Shown: in pieces, positions 39,980 to 48,051 of the stretch
Position numbering within the stretch: position 1 is the stretch's first letter
Layout: each line of letters starts with the position of its first letter
Origin: an uncultured Alistipes sp.
GTDB lineage: Bacteria; Bacteroidota; Bacteroidia; Bacteroidales; Rikenellaceae
Reading direction: 5' to 3'
DNA length: 64,000 nt
Assembly (NCBI GenBank): GCA_905213895.1
Contig: CAJMKE010000002.1
Location: 1 to 64,000 of the forward strand
Position numbers and translations under genes: made by a program
Notes under the pieces: generated by a model
What the model saw: only the letters and a program-made list of their open reading frames with translations
The model's database searches: none
Told to the model about the DNA's origin: nothing

Positions 39980-41986
39980 TTAGTATAAATCGAAAGTTGA
40001 TGTTTTGCGACCCGTGATCGGGGTTATATCCTGCGCTTCGACGTCCTCGATGTTAGCACCAGCCAACCGCTTCTCGTTGCGACGGTCTTTGTGCTGACCC
40101 TGCGAATCGCAGATAAGGGTGCGCGTCAGCGTGTTGCTTAATGCAGGATTGCGCGTGAACAGTTCATCGACGCGCTCGTTCGCTTCGGCGAGCGTTCCGA
40201 CCACGTGCGGCTCTAACTGCTGGCTGTTGAAGCAGCGAATGCGGTCGAGTTCCTCCGCGTCGCCCTCCTTGCGATCCGCAAGCGCCATCGGCTGGACGAA
40301 CTTTTCTTCGAGTAGGAATTTCAACGAACCGTCCTCATTCACAGCGAGCACCCGTTCGGGGCGTTCGGGATCGTATTTGATGTTCCAGCGGATATGCGAA
40401 TACTTGCGGAAATTGACATCGAAGCAGTCGTAAGAGCGTTCCGCGCCGAGCAGGCGGATATTCAACCCCGAACCCTCCAATGCGTTTTTGCAACCCGTTT
40501 CCGCGCCGAACGTCAGTAGATACTGCTCGTCGGTCATCGGTAGCCGTCGCTCGGCGGGAACGCAGCCCCACGCTGCGACGAACTTGTCCCGCTTCGCCGC
40601 CCGCTCGCGCTCGATGATCCACGCGATCTGCGCGCGGCATTCTTCCTCGTTGGGGAACTGCTTGCGCAGCAGGTTGAGCGCGTCGGCGTTCGGTTGCAGA
40701 TTCTTGTTCGACGTGATGCCGAAGCCCGACCAGTTCGGGCACAACTGGCAATACTTTTTATTGAGGGTGAGGAAATAGCGTTCGATCGGTTTTGCTTTGG
40801 CATTGCCGACACGTGCGGGCGTTACCTTGTCGCCACTCACGCCGTAGATCGGCGTCATCGCTTTCATCGCGTAGTGGTCGCTTTGGATTTGCAGTGCGCG
40901 GTAGCGTTTGCCGAACAGTTCGCAGGTGTGGTTGGCTGCGTTGCGCAGGGCTTCGGTGATAAGCGCCGCACACTCTTGTTCGCCGACGGCATATCCGATC
41001 GGGTATTTGTTGAACACGTCGAGCACCACAACCACCGTCAAACGGTTCGAGTAAGTCGTTACGGTCTTTCCCTTGCGTGTCGTCGTTTTCTGATAATACA
41101 ACTCGGCGTCCCAGCCGTCGAGCGACCACATATAAAGCGGAGCGGTCGGCGCGGAACGCTTGACCTGCATTGCCCGCTGGTTGTAAAACTCTTTCGCGCC
41201 GAGCCGTCCTGCGGCGGTTTCGAGATCGTACCGTTTGCGCCACGTTTTCAGCGCCGACGCCGTGATTGTAGACCACTCCATTTTTTCGGCGATGATATTG
41301 TAGAGCATTGCGATCTGCTCGTTGTCGAGGTTGCGGTGGTCGGACATCAGGCGAATAATGATCGACCGCTGTTCGTCCGTGCGGATCGACGAGGCATTTG
41401 CGTTTTGGAACTTGCCCGATACGAGGATTTCGTAATTCGGCTGACCGCCGCGATAGAACTCGTTGAACTTATCCTGTAAGCGGCGCGGGTTTTCGGGCAG
41501 CGAGTGCGGGAACTTGTCGGCGATGCGCGGCAGAGCTTGCGCTGCGCGACGCCAAAAATCCGACCTGCGCAGGCGCGGTTTGCTGACGCTCGCGCGGCGG
41601 GAATCGGCGCGCTCGATCACCGAGCGGAACGCCGCCAGTATCGAAGCGTTATTCGTGTATTCGATCTGCTTGTCGTAATTCAAACCCCGCACGTCGTCGA
41701 TCTTATAATCGGCGTAGAACTGCGCCGCAACACCGTCGGGCGTGATGCTGTCGATAAACTCGCGGCTTTCTGCCTGCGCCCGAAGATCGGGGTAACGACG
41801 GTAAACTTCGACACGGTATTTCGTCGGCAGACTATCTGGGATATACAATGCCTCTGATCCCCTACAACCACGACGGACTTGCTGTATCTTTCCCTCTGCA
41901 ACCCACTTTTTGATAAGCGAGGCGCTCATTATACCGTCGGTCAATTCTGCGTATGAAATACAATATTTTCCGTTATAGAGTTCCAT
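39980..41986 (-). CDS. Mu-type DDE transposase
   Basis: 668 aa, matching MuA (663 aa). The N-terminal DNA-binding region includes an HTH at 10-40. The RNase H core carries D290 (WSLDGWD), D370 (QIQSDHY) and E402 (KPIERYF). It cuts and joins phage ends for integration and replicative transposition. The cognate sites are probably the aaacgaaatgtacaa motifs at both ends. Confidence 0.97.
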   Translation of the reverse strand: MELYNGKYCISYAELTDGIMSASLIKKWVAEGKIQQVRRGCRGSEALYIPDSLPTKYRVEVYRRYPDLRAQAESREFIDSITPDGVAAQFYADYKIDDVRGLNYDKQIEYTNNASILAAFRSVIERADSRRASVSKPRLRRSDFWRRAAQALPRIADKFPHSLPENPRRLQDKFNEFYRGGQPNYEILVSGKFQNANASSIRTDEQRSIIIRLMSDHRNLDNEQIAMLYNIIAEKMEWSTITASALKTWRKRYDLETAAGRLGAKEFYNQRAMQVKRSAPTAPLYMWSLDGWDAELYYQKTTTRKGKTVTTYSNRLTVVVVLDVFNKYPIGYAVGEQECAALITEALRNAANHTCELFGKRYRALQIQSDHYAMKAMTPIYGVSGDKVTPARVGNAKAKPIERYFLTLNKKYCQLCPNWSGFGITSNKNLQPNADALNLLRKQFPNEEECRAQIAWIIERERAAKRDKFVAAWGCVPAERRLPMTDEQYLLTFGAETGCKNALEGSGLNIRLLGAERSYDCFDVNFRKYSHIRWNIKYDPERPERVLAVNEDGSLKFLLEEKFVQPMALADRKEGDAEELDRIRCFNSQQLEPHVVGTLAEANERVDELFTRNPALSNTLTRTLICDSQGQHKDRRNEKRLAGANIEDVEAQDITPITGRKTSTFDLY

Positions 41987-42097
41987 ATCCTTACTCTTTG
42001 TCGCTCCCGTGTCGGTATCGCTCCGAACAACGCCTGTGCGTTCACGGGATTTGCCTGTTTTATCCTTTCAAAAGATTAAGTTTCAAATTCTTAAAGC

Positions 42098-42811
42098 CTA
42101 AAATTGAAAAGCGGACACCGCGCGCACGTAGTAGTTGAGGTTCTTAGCGAGGTCGTCCGCGTACCCGTTGCCCATAGCCACGCCCCACGCGCACCGATTA
42201 TCATTTTCGCAGGCGATACTTGACCAGTAGAACCCCATCACCATAGGCGGCAACCCCATAGTCAGGAAGCAGGCGTTTACCTCTGCGATATTGTCTGCGA
42301 TGATCTTCAACTGCGCCACCGTCGGCAGGTGCCATTTGCCTGCTCCGATACTGCCGTGCGAATACTTGCGGCAAAAGTCGGCAGCGGGCGAACCAATGAA
42401 ATTGTATTGCGTATCTCCGTCCGAATCGACGTGTAACGCGTCCGAGTATTTTTCGATGATGCGGTCGGTGGCTTGTGCAGCATCGAGCGACTCCTTGTCG
42501 GTAATAAGTTCGACATCTTCCCGACCGCTGTCGGCGGGGCTCCACTGTGCTGCAATCGTATTGTGCGGGGCAATTACGAATGCGGCTGTATTCGTGATAA
42601 TTACAACTCCCACATCTGCCGAATGATTATGATCCCAATCCTGCCGCTCAACGAGTTTCAACTTGTTGCAATCTTCAATCAAGCACCATACGCCGATCGG
42701 GCGCTTTTTGAATTGCTCCTCTCCGAAAAGGGCATGTAACACCTCACGACCTTGCCCACCAGTGCGTCCGTACAAGTCGCACACTTGATCCTTTGTTAAT
42801 TTTACCTCCAT
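42098..42811 (-). CDS. DGR target 2: early-operon protein with variable lectin fold
   Basis: 237 aa. The N-terminus (MEVKLTKDQVCDLYG) has no signal peptide or fibre-like region. Residues 95-237 follow the DUF1566/FGE-type lectin pattern (KWHLPTVAQLKIIADN, MGFYWSSIACENDNRCAW), ending in VR2 and VRAVSAFQF like target 1. VR2 positions encode G, A, D, L, Y and N, so it has been diversified separately. It is the gene immediately before the transposase in the early operon, 26 kb from the RT. A lectin-fold protein without tail context suggests a host-cell or defence-related ligand, or an entry factor made as cargo. Confidence 0.9.
   Translation of the reverse strand: MEVKLTKDQVCDLYGRTGGQGREVLHALFGEEQFKKRPIGVWCLIEDCNKLKLVERQDWDHNHSADVGVVIITNTAAFVIAPHNTIAAQWSPADSGREDVELITDKESLDAAQATDRIIEKYSDALHVDSDGDTQYNFIGSPAADFCRKYSHGSIGAGKWHLPTVAQLKIIADNIAEVNACFLTMGLPPMVMGFYWSSIACENDNRCAWGVAMGNGYADDLAKNLNYYVRAVSAFQF
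42112..42195 (-). repeat. DGR variable repeat 2 (VR2)
   Basis: 84 bp matching TR. Eighteen differences counted by eye, all at TR adenines, with A changed to G, C and T. Several asparagine codons are changed at both adenines. Confidence 0.95.
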
Positions 42812-42836
42812 AACAATCTGTTTTATTGAGTTGTGT

Positions 42837-43058
42837 CTAAATCTTGTCGACCCGAAGTCCGTTTGCGGTCATTTCAAGCAAATAACCGTTGCGTACAAAA
42901 TCATTTATCAAGGACGGGGCGCATTTGGAAATATGAATCGTGTAGTTCATCGATCCGATGTTTTCCACAAAGTGGTTTAACGTGCCGTTGATATGCACCG
43001 TCGTTGAGTGATGCCGAGCAATTATATCTATTGCCGTATTGAAATGCTCCTGCGTCAT
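42837..43058 (-). CDS. Unrecognised early protein
   Basis: 73 aa, MTQEHFNTAIDIIARHHSTT, then a possible beta region and KCAPSLINDFVRNGYLLE. 25 bp upstream of target 2 in the early operon. No domain seen. Confidence 0.5.
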   Translation of the reverse strand: MTQEHFNTAIDIIARHHSTTVHINGTLNHFVENIGSMNYTIHISKCAPSLINDFVRNGYLLEMTANGLRVDKI

Positions 43059-43061
43059 AAC

Positions 43062-43238
43062 TCACGCGACCTCGAAGTCGATTTGTCCCAGCATCGGGTC
43101 TGTTTCATACATTCGTTGCATAAACTCCTCCGATGCCGTAAATTCTATTGCATAGCCGTCGAACGAAAAGGGCTTTTTATACACGAGCAGGTGCGACGCC
43201 AGCCGCGCGAGCATTTTATTTGTGCTGTAAGTTTTCAT
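43062..43238 (-). CDS. Very small early protein
   Basis: 58 aa from MKTYSTNKMLARLASHLLVY; the longer reading upstream overlaps the neighbouring gene and is less likely. Not recognised. Confidence 0.45.
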   Translation of the reverse strand: MKTYSTNKMLARLASHLLVYKKPFSFDGYAIEFTASEEFMQRMYETDPMLGQIDFEVA

Positions 43239-43245
43239 CTCGCTA

Positions 43246-43458
43246 CTATTTGAGTTCGTTGATTGCTTTTTCCAAATTCGGACGCACCCATGATTCGAGG
43301 TAAATCTGTACCCGCCCGCGGATAACCTCTGCTGTTTCGGGGTCGATCTTCTTGTCGAAGCCCACCAAATCAAACAAACACGTGTAATTGTTGAGGTGAT
43401 CCGCCGACAGGCGTTCCTGCACCACTTCGAGTAATTGTCTTGTTGCTACTTTTTTCAT
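43246..43458 (-). CDS. Small helical early protein
   Basis: 70 aa (MKKVATRQLLEVVQERLSAD...). Helical throughout, with acidic and basic faces. Second gene of the early operon. Not recognised. Confidence 0.5.
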   Translation of the reverse strand: MKKVATRQLLEVVQERLSADHLNNYTCLFDLVGFDKKIDPETAEVIRGRVQIYLESWVRPNLEKAINELK

Positions 43459-43468
43459 TGTTTTGCGA

Positions 43469-43648
43469 TTATTTGTTGTTTGTATTATTCACTACTACAC
43501 CGCCACGTTTGATTGCGGCGGCTCTGATCTTCTTTGCAAGTGTGGTATTTGTCTGACCCCGAAGCGCAGCACGCACTGTCGGGAGGCTCGTTTTGAACAT
43601 ATTAGCGAGATACTGTCGCTCGCCATATTCAACTAATACCTTTGCCAT
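43469..43648 (-). CDS. Small Ner/Cro-like early DNA-binding protein
   Basis: 59 aa, first gene of the leftward early operon. The middle (LANMFKTSLPTVRAALRGQ) looks like a short HTH and the C-terminus is basic. In Mu this position holds Ner, which turns down the early and repressor promoters. Assigned by position and pattern. Confidence 0.6.
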   Translation of the reverse strand: MAKVLVEYGERQYLANMFKTSLPTVRAALRGQTNTTLAKKIRAAAIKRGGVVVNNTNNK

Positions 43649-43671
43649 TTCTCTGTTTTTAATTATTTTAC

Positions 43672-43732
43672 TATCTTTGTTCGCAAACTTTCATTTGTGA
43701 AAGCCTTTGCAAATATATACGCATTTTGCGTA
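43672..43732. promoter_or_regulatory. Divergent switch region with operators between early operon and repressor
   Basis: A rightward -7 TATCTTTG (43672-43679) and a leftward TATATTTG (complement of 43710-43717) lie here. Two palindromes overlap them: ctttcatttgtgaaag (43688-43703) and tacgcattttgcgta (43718-43732). A wider repeat actatcttt/aaagatagt frames them (about 43670-43752). Confidence 0.65.
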
Positions 43733-43765
43733 ATAAACAAGAAAGATAGTAAATTGTTTCGCAAT

Positions 43766-44407
43766 ATGAGTAAAAAAGATATGTTGCAATGCCTAATAGA
43801 CTATTATTCAGGTGGGAATAAAACGCAGTTTGCCAATAAATTAGGCATATCGCCACAAGGATTGAGCAGTTGGTATAGCCGAAATACTTTCGATATAGAA
43901 TTGATTTACGCAAAATGCGAAGGTGTATCAGCTCAATGGCTATTAACAGGTCAAGGCGATATGCTACGATCTGATGCCGAAGCACAAATTGCCGCAGCAG
44001 AACCCGTAACCATCGGAGGCATTCCCCTGATCCCGATCGAGGCGATGGCAGGTGTACTGTCAGGCAATAGCGCGCAAGTGATGGAGCGAGATTGCGAGCA
44101 CTACAATATCCCGATGTTCAAAGGGGCGGAGTTCTTGATCCGCATAAGCGGCGATTCGATGCAGCCGAAGTATTACAGCGGTGATATAGTAGCCTGCAAG
44201 CGTCTACCGCTCGATACGTTCTTTCAGTGGAATCGGGTTTATGTAGTCGATAGCGAGCAGGGGGTAATCATCAAACGTGTGCGACGCGGAAGCGACGACC
44301 GACACATCGTTTTCGTATCGGACAACACCGCATACGAGCCGTTCGAGTTGCCATTGGAGAAAATATATTCGATAGCCCTTGTAGTAGGTGTCGTAAGAGC
44401 CGAATAA
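43766..44407 (+). CDS. LexA/CI-like phage repressor
   Basis: 213 aa from the ATG at 43766; a GTG at 43697 is in frame but lies within the operator region. An N-terminal HTH (about 15-45, KTQFANKLGISPQGLSSWY) precedes an S24 peptidase domain with ISGDSMQPKY (Ser near 129) and the Lys in VIIKRVRRG (near 169). It keeps the prophage silent and should self-cleave after RecA activation, so induction by DNA damage is expected. Confidence 0.9.
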   Translation: MSKKDMLQCLIDYYSGGNKTQFANKLGISPQGLSSWYSRNTFDIELIYAKCEGVSAQWLLTGQGDMLRSDAEAQIAAAEPVTIGGIPLIPIEAMAGVLSGNSAQVMERDCEHYNIPMFKGAEFLIRISGDSMQPKYYSGDIVACKRLPLDTFFQWNRVYVVDSEQGVIIKRVRRGSDDRHIVFVSDNTAYEPFELPLEKIYSIALVVGVVRAE

Positions 44408-45019
44408 GAGTAAAATATACCCTTTTTTAGGGCTGTAAAAAGAAATATGCGTGCATATTTCACTGTAAAACAGTGTATTATGTGCACATTTTCCATTGCG
44501 AAATACTTGTCGAAAAAGTGCATTAAAGGGGGGCGAATCACTGAAAAACGCCCAATTTTGCCCCGTTTTTTTGCATTATAGGGGTTGTTATCCGTCAAAA
44601 TTTGCACCCCAAAAGTAACCCCAATGGTAACTCCATTGTCATTTTTAGGGCATTTTCAAGCAAAACGAAATGTACAATTTCAGTTTGCGGGCGTGTTATT
44701 CAAGCGGCATTCAAACGTCGTTTAGGTAATATTTGAACACCTTGTCGTTTTGCCCGATTTTAGGCGATTTCGCGGTGTTACGGCATTCTTGCCGATATTC
44801 GGGCATAGAAAAGGGGCGAAACCGTAGTAACGCCCCGCAATATCCAAGCAAAATACAACTTATCGCCTCAACCGATCGTGCGGAATACAAGCAAAATCCA
44901 AGCAAATACACATTTCGTTTGCGCGCCGAAATTTTGTCGTTCTATCGTAACTATCTGATAACACTACTGTTGTACCGCTTTCTTACTCTTGTCTATTTGT
45001 ACATTTCGTTTTCCTGCCC
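44408..45019. other. Prophage right end without genes
   Basis: 612 bp with no credible ORF. It contains short hairpins (aatatgc/gcatatt, cactgt/acagtg), G/C-rich blocks and three transposase-site-like motifs: 44662-44677 (rightward), 44907-44920 and 44997-45012 (leftward). Confidence 0.6.
44997..45012 (-). repeat. Right-end transposase-binding motif
   Basis: Leftward aaaacgaaatgtacaa, identical over 16 bp to the second left-end copy, 7 bp from the proposed right end. Another copy with one change lies at 44907-44920. Confidence 0.7.
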
Positions 45020-45025
45020 ATAAAT

Positions 45026-45051
45026 GTCTTTAAGGTCCCTAAGGACTTTAA
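45026..45051. repeat. Dispersed 9-bp repeat cluster, copy 3, at the prophage right junction
   Basis: tctttaaggtc and cctaaggac units start within a few bases of the proposed prophage end and continue the cluster seen at the left junction. Confidence 0.7.
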
Positions 45052-45104
45052 CTACCCAGACAACCTTTATCACAACTCCCAAACAAACATTAAACATCAC
45101 AGCC

Positions 45105-45656
45105 ATGCATTTCAAGAAACCGACCACAAAAACCAAATGCTCAATCGCAAACATGAAATTATACGACACGTTATTCAACGAATCGATAAATTTTCTGGAA
45201 GAACACGAATACAGCATCGATTCAGTAGATATACCGATAAGATTTGCTGTTCAATGGCAAATTCCCATAGACTGTAACAATTACGAACGGCAAAGACGAC
45301 GCGACATATTGGCTTTCGACCCGACCGGAGCAATATTGAATATGCCGTTGGATATATTCACGCACGTTTATATCCAGCGATACGGCGACCCGTACACCAA
45401 GCGCGGCATCGACGACATGAGCGAAGAGGAAATCGAAGAAAAACTGAAATGCGACCTCAGTTTGAAGGCGGAACTGGAACTGTTCGACGAAAGATTCTGC
45501 CAGTTTCAGACGCTATTGCGCCATATACATAGGATGTATGTATTAAAATGTAAAGACAAGATGCTGCGGTTCGACGTGTTCGACCTCGATTCATACGACA
45601 AAGTGTTCAAACGAATCGACGCGGATATCGCCGAACACAATTGTCCCGGTTTGTAA
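45105..45656 (+). CDS. Unrecognised host protein next to the prophage
   Basis: 183 aa from MHFKKPTTKTK; an earlier in-frame ATG at 45024 falls inside the repeat at the prophage junction and is less likely. Acidic, mostly helical, with a possible RFAVQWQIPID strand. No domain seen. Its promoter may have been separated by the phage insertion. Confidence 0.5.
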   Translation: MHFKKPTTKTKCSIANMKLYDTLFNESINFLEEHEYSIDSVDIPIRFAVQWQIPIDCNNYERQRRRDILAFDPTGAILNMPLDIFTHVYIQRYGDPYTKRGIDDMSEEEIEEKLKCDLSLKAELELFDERFCQFQTLLRHIHRMYVLKCKDKMLRFDVFDLDSYDKVFKRIDADIAEHNCPGL

Positions 45657-45681
45657 CGTAATTATACATCGAATAAATGAA

Positions 45682-45717
45682 AACCGGCAGACGCATTTGT
45701 TTATGCGTCTGCCGGTT
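45682..45717. terminator. Terminator hairpin with accggcagacg stem, copy 2
   Basis: aaccggcagacgca (45682-45695) pairs perfectly with 45704-45717. Between two converging genes. Same stem as at 8948-8983. Confidence 0.75.
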
Positions 45718-45752
45718 CGATTATCGGGTGGGAGTTGCGCTCCCTGTTTCCG

Positions 45753-47873
45753 TTACTCCTCGGTCAGTCCCATCTGGTCGATGAGTGCCTTGGTCTGCGG
45801 CTTGTGTCCGCGGAACTCGACGTAGAGGTCCATCGGGTGCTTCTGTCCGCCGCTTTGGAGCAGTTTGCGGAACTTGCCTGCCGTCTCGCGGTCGAAGATT
45901 CCCTTCTCCTTGAAGAGCGAGAATCCGTCGGCTGCCAGTACCTCAGCCCACTTGTAGCCGTAGTAGCCCGCTGCGTATCCGCCAGCGAAGATGTGGGTGA
46001 ATGACGGTGCCATTGCGGTGCCGGCGATAACCGGCATGACCTGCGTCGGAGCCATCGATTTCACCTCGAACTCCTCGACATCGCCCGTGTAAGGCTCTTT
46101 GAGCGTGTGCCATGCCATGTCGGTCATGCCGAACGAGAGTTGGCGCACGTTGGCGTATGCGGCGAGATAGTTCTTGGCTGCCACGATTTTCCCGACGAGT
46201 TCGGTCGGGATGGTTTCGCCGGTCTGATAATGTTTAGCCCACAGGTCGAGATACTCCTCTTCGGTAGCCCAGTTCTCCATGATTTGCGACGGCAACTCGA
46301 CGAAGTCGCGGTAGACGCTCGTGCCGTTGAGCGATTCGTACTTGCCCTTGGCGAGCATTCCGTGCAGCGAGTGTCCGAACTCGTGAAGGAACGTCGTGAG
46401 TTCGTCGAACGTCAGCAGCGACGGCGCGGTTTCGGTCGGTTTGGTGAAGTTCATCACGAGCGATACGAGCGGACGAATCTCCTTGCCGTTCTCGATTTTA
46501 GTGCCGCGGAATTCGGTCATCCATGCGCCCGAACGCTTCGATTCGCGCGGGAAGAAGTCGAGATAAAGCACCGCGAGGAACTTGCCGTCGGCATCGGTTA
46601 CCTCGTATGCCGTTACGTCCGGATGATATACCGTGATGTTCTCGGCAGGAGTGAAGTTGATGCCGTAGAGTTTGTTGGCGAGCATGAATACCGCGCTCTT
46701 GACGTTTTCGAGTTGCAGATAAGGCTTGATTTGCTCGTCGCTGACGGCATATTTCTCGTTCTTGTACTTCTCGTTGTAGTAGCCCCAGTCCCACGGCATC
46801 ACGTCGCCTTCGAGTCCGAGCGACTTGGCGTAGGCGTTGATGGTGTCGTAGTCCTTTTGGGCGTACTCCTTGGTCGAGGCGAGCAACTCGGCGAGGAAGT
46901 CGTTCACGGTCTTCGTGTTCTCCGCCATGCGGTTGTCGAGTACGTAGTCGGCGTAGCATTCGTAGCCGAGGAGGTTGGCGATTTTAAGGCGCAGTTCGGT
47001 GATGCGCTTGATGTTTGCCGTATTGTCGAACTCGCCACCGAGTGCGCGCGAGTTGTAGGCTTTCCACAACTTCTCCTTGATGTCGCGCTGCGACGAATAT
47101 GTCATGAACGGAACGTAACTCGGTGCTTTGAGCGTTACCGTCCAGCCCTTCTCGCCGCGGGCTTTGGCGTCCATCGCCATGCTCTCCTTGACGAAATCGG
47201 GAAGTTCGGCGACCTGTTTAGGGTCGGTGATGTTGTAGGTGAACGCATTCGTCGCAGCCAGCGAATTCTGACCGAAAGCGAGCGTCAGCGACGAGAGTTC
47301 GCCCGTGTATTCGCGGTATGCCGCCTTGTCCTCGTCGGAGAGGTTGGCACCGCTGCGGACGAAGCCCTTGTAGGTGTCTTCGAGCAACTTCTTGTCCTCT
47401 TTCGAGAGGAAAAGTCCCGGATGCTCGTAGACAGCCTTGACGCGCTCGAAGAGTTGCGGGTTGAGCGATACGTCGTTGCCCAACTCGGTGAGTTTCGGCT
47501 GGATGCGCATCGCTATCTCCTGCATCTCGTCCGAGGTGTCGGCTTCGAGCAGGTTGAAGAATACGCCGGAAATGCGTCCGAGCAGTTTGCCCTGATTCTC
47601 CATAGCCTCGATGGTGTTGGCGAACGTCGGTTTGGCAGGATTGTTCACTATGGCGTCCACTTCGGCGCGGCTTACGGCGATTGCCGTTTCGAATGCCGGC
47701 TCGTAGTCCGTGATTTTTATCTTGTCGAACGGCGGGGTCTGATGCGGGGTGTCCCACTCGGCGAGGAGCGGATTCGACGTGTCGATTTCGGGCAGTTGCA
47801 CTACCGGCATCGAGTTGTCGGCGCAGCCTGCCGCAAATGCGGTGATTGACATAAACAATAAGATTTTTTTCAT
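45753..47873 (-). CDS. M3-family metallopeptidase lipoprotein (Dcp/oligopeptidase type), paralogue A
   Basis: 706 aa from MKKILLFMSITAFAAGC, which ends in a lipobox at Cys 17. The HEFGH zinc site is near residue 495 in FLHEFGHSLHGM, followed by the M3 pattern. It trims short peptides at the cell envelope. Its paralogue lies directly upstream. Confidence 0.95.
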   Translation of the reverse strand: MKKILLFMSITAFAAGCADNSMPVVQLPEIDTSNPLLAEWDTPHQTPPFDKIKITDYEPAFETAIAVSRAEVDAIVNNPAKPTFANTIEAMENQGKLLGRISGVFFNLLEADTSDEMQEIAMRIQPKLTELGNDVSLNPQLFERVKAVYEHPGLFLSKEDKKLLEDTYKGFVRSGANLSDEDKAAYREYTGELSSLTLAFGQNSLAATNAFTYNITDPKQVAELPDFVKESMAMDAKARGEKGWTVTLKAPSYVPFMTYSSQRDIKEKLWKAYNSRALGGEFDNTANIKRITELRLKIANLLGYECYADYVLDNRMAENTKTVNDFLAELLASTKEYAQKDYDTINAYAKSLGLEGDVMPWDWGYYNEKYKNEKYAVSDEQIKPYLQLENVKSAVFMLANKLYGINFTPAENITVYHPDVTAYEVTDADGKFLAVLYLDFFPRESKRSGAWMTEFRGTKIENGKEIRPLVSLVMNFTKPTETAPSLLTFDELTTFLHEFGHSLHGMLAKGKYESLNGTSVYRDFVELPSQIMENWATEEEYLDLWAKHYQTGETIPTELVGKIVAAKNYLAAYANVRQLSFGMTDMAWHTLKEPYTGDVEEFEVKSMAPTQVMPVIAGTAMAPSFTHIFAGGYAAGYYGYKWAEVLAADGFSLFKEKGIFDRETAGKFRKLLQSGGQKHPMDLYVEFRGHKPQTKALIDQMGLTEE

Positions 47874-47936
47874 GTTTTTGTTATTTTGGTTTTTCGTATA
47901 TTTATATTTGAGTTGCAATTCAAATTACATTGCCAA

Positions 47937-48012
47937 CGTCATTCTGAGCGAAGCGAAGAATCTGCTTCGATTGAGTTTTTGTTTTAGATCCTTCGCTTCG
48001 CTCAGGATGACG
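47937..48012. repeat. Large imperfect palindrome of the gagcgaagcgaag family
   Basis: Two 27-nt arms, 47937-47963 and 47986-48012, both built on cattctgagcgaagcgaag and its complement. They are separated by about 22 bp between the two M3 genes. This looks like a REP-type dispersed palindrome. Confidence 0.65.
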
Positions 48013-48051
48013 ATAGGGTAAGATGTCCTTCTTCAAATATTTTTGTTTTAT

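Larger units (their letters stand above)
9627..45019. mobile_element. Mu-type transposable prophage with contractile tail and a DGR
   Basis: About 35.4 kb holding a DDE transposase, MuB-like ATPase, Gam, GemA, gp29/gp30/gpG-like head genes, sheath and baseplate genes, Mom-like gene and a repressor. Transposase-site-like motifs occur at both ends. The likely target duplication is ataa, at 9623-9626 and 45020-45023; a 5-bp duplication as in Mu would need one mismatch. An alternative TG...CA reading (9620/45020) gives no matching duplication, so the ends are good to about 10 bp. All structural modules seem intact. Confidence 0.9.

Noticed and set aside
9620..45020. TG...CA prophage ends as in Mu
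   Set aside because: The flanking 5-mers cttaa and taaat do not match; ends at 9627/45019 with an ataa duplication fit better, though this stays tentative.
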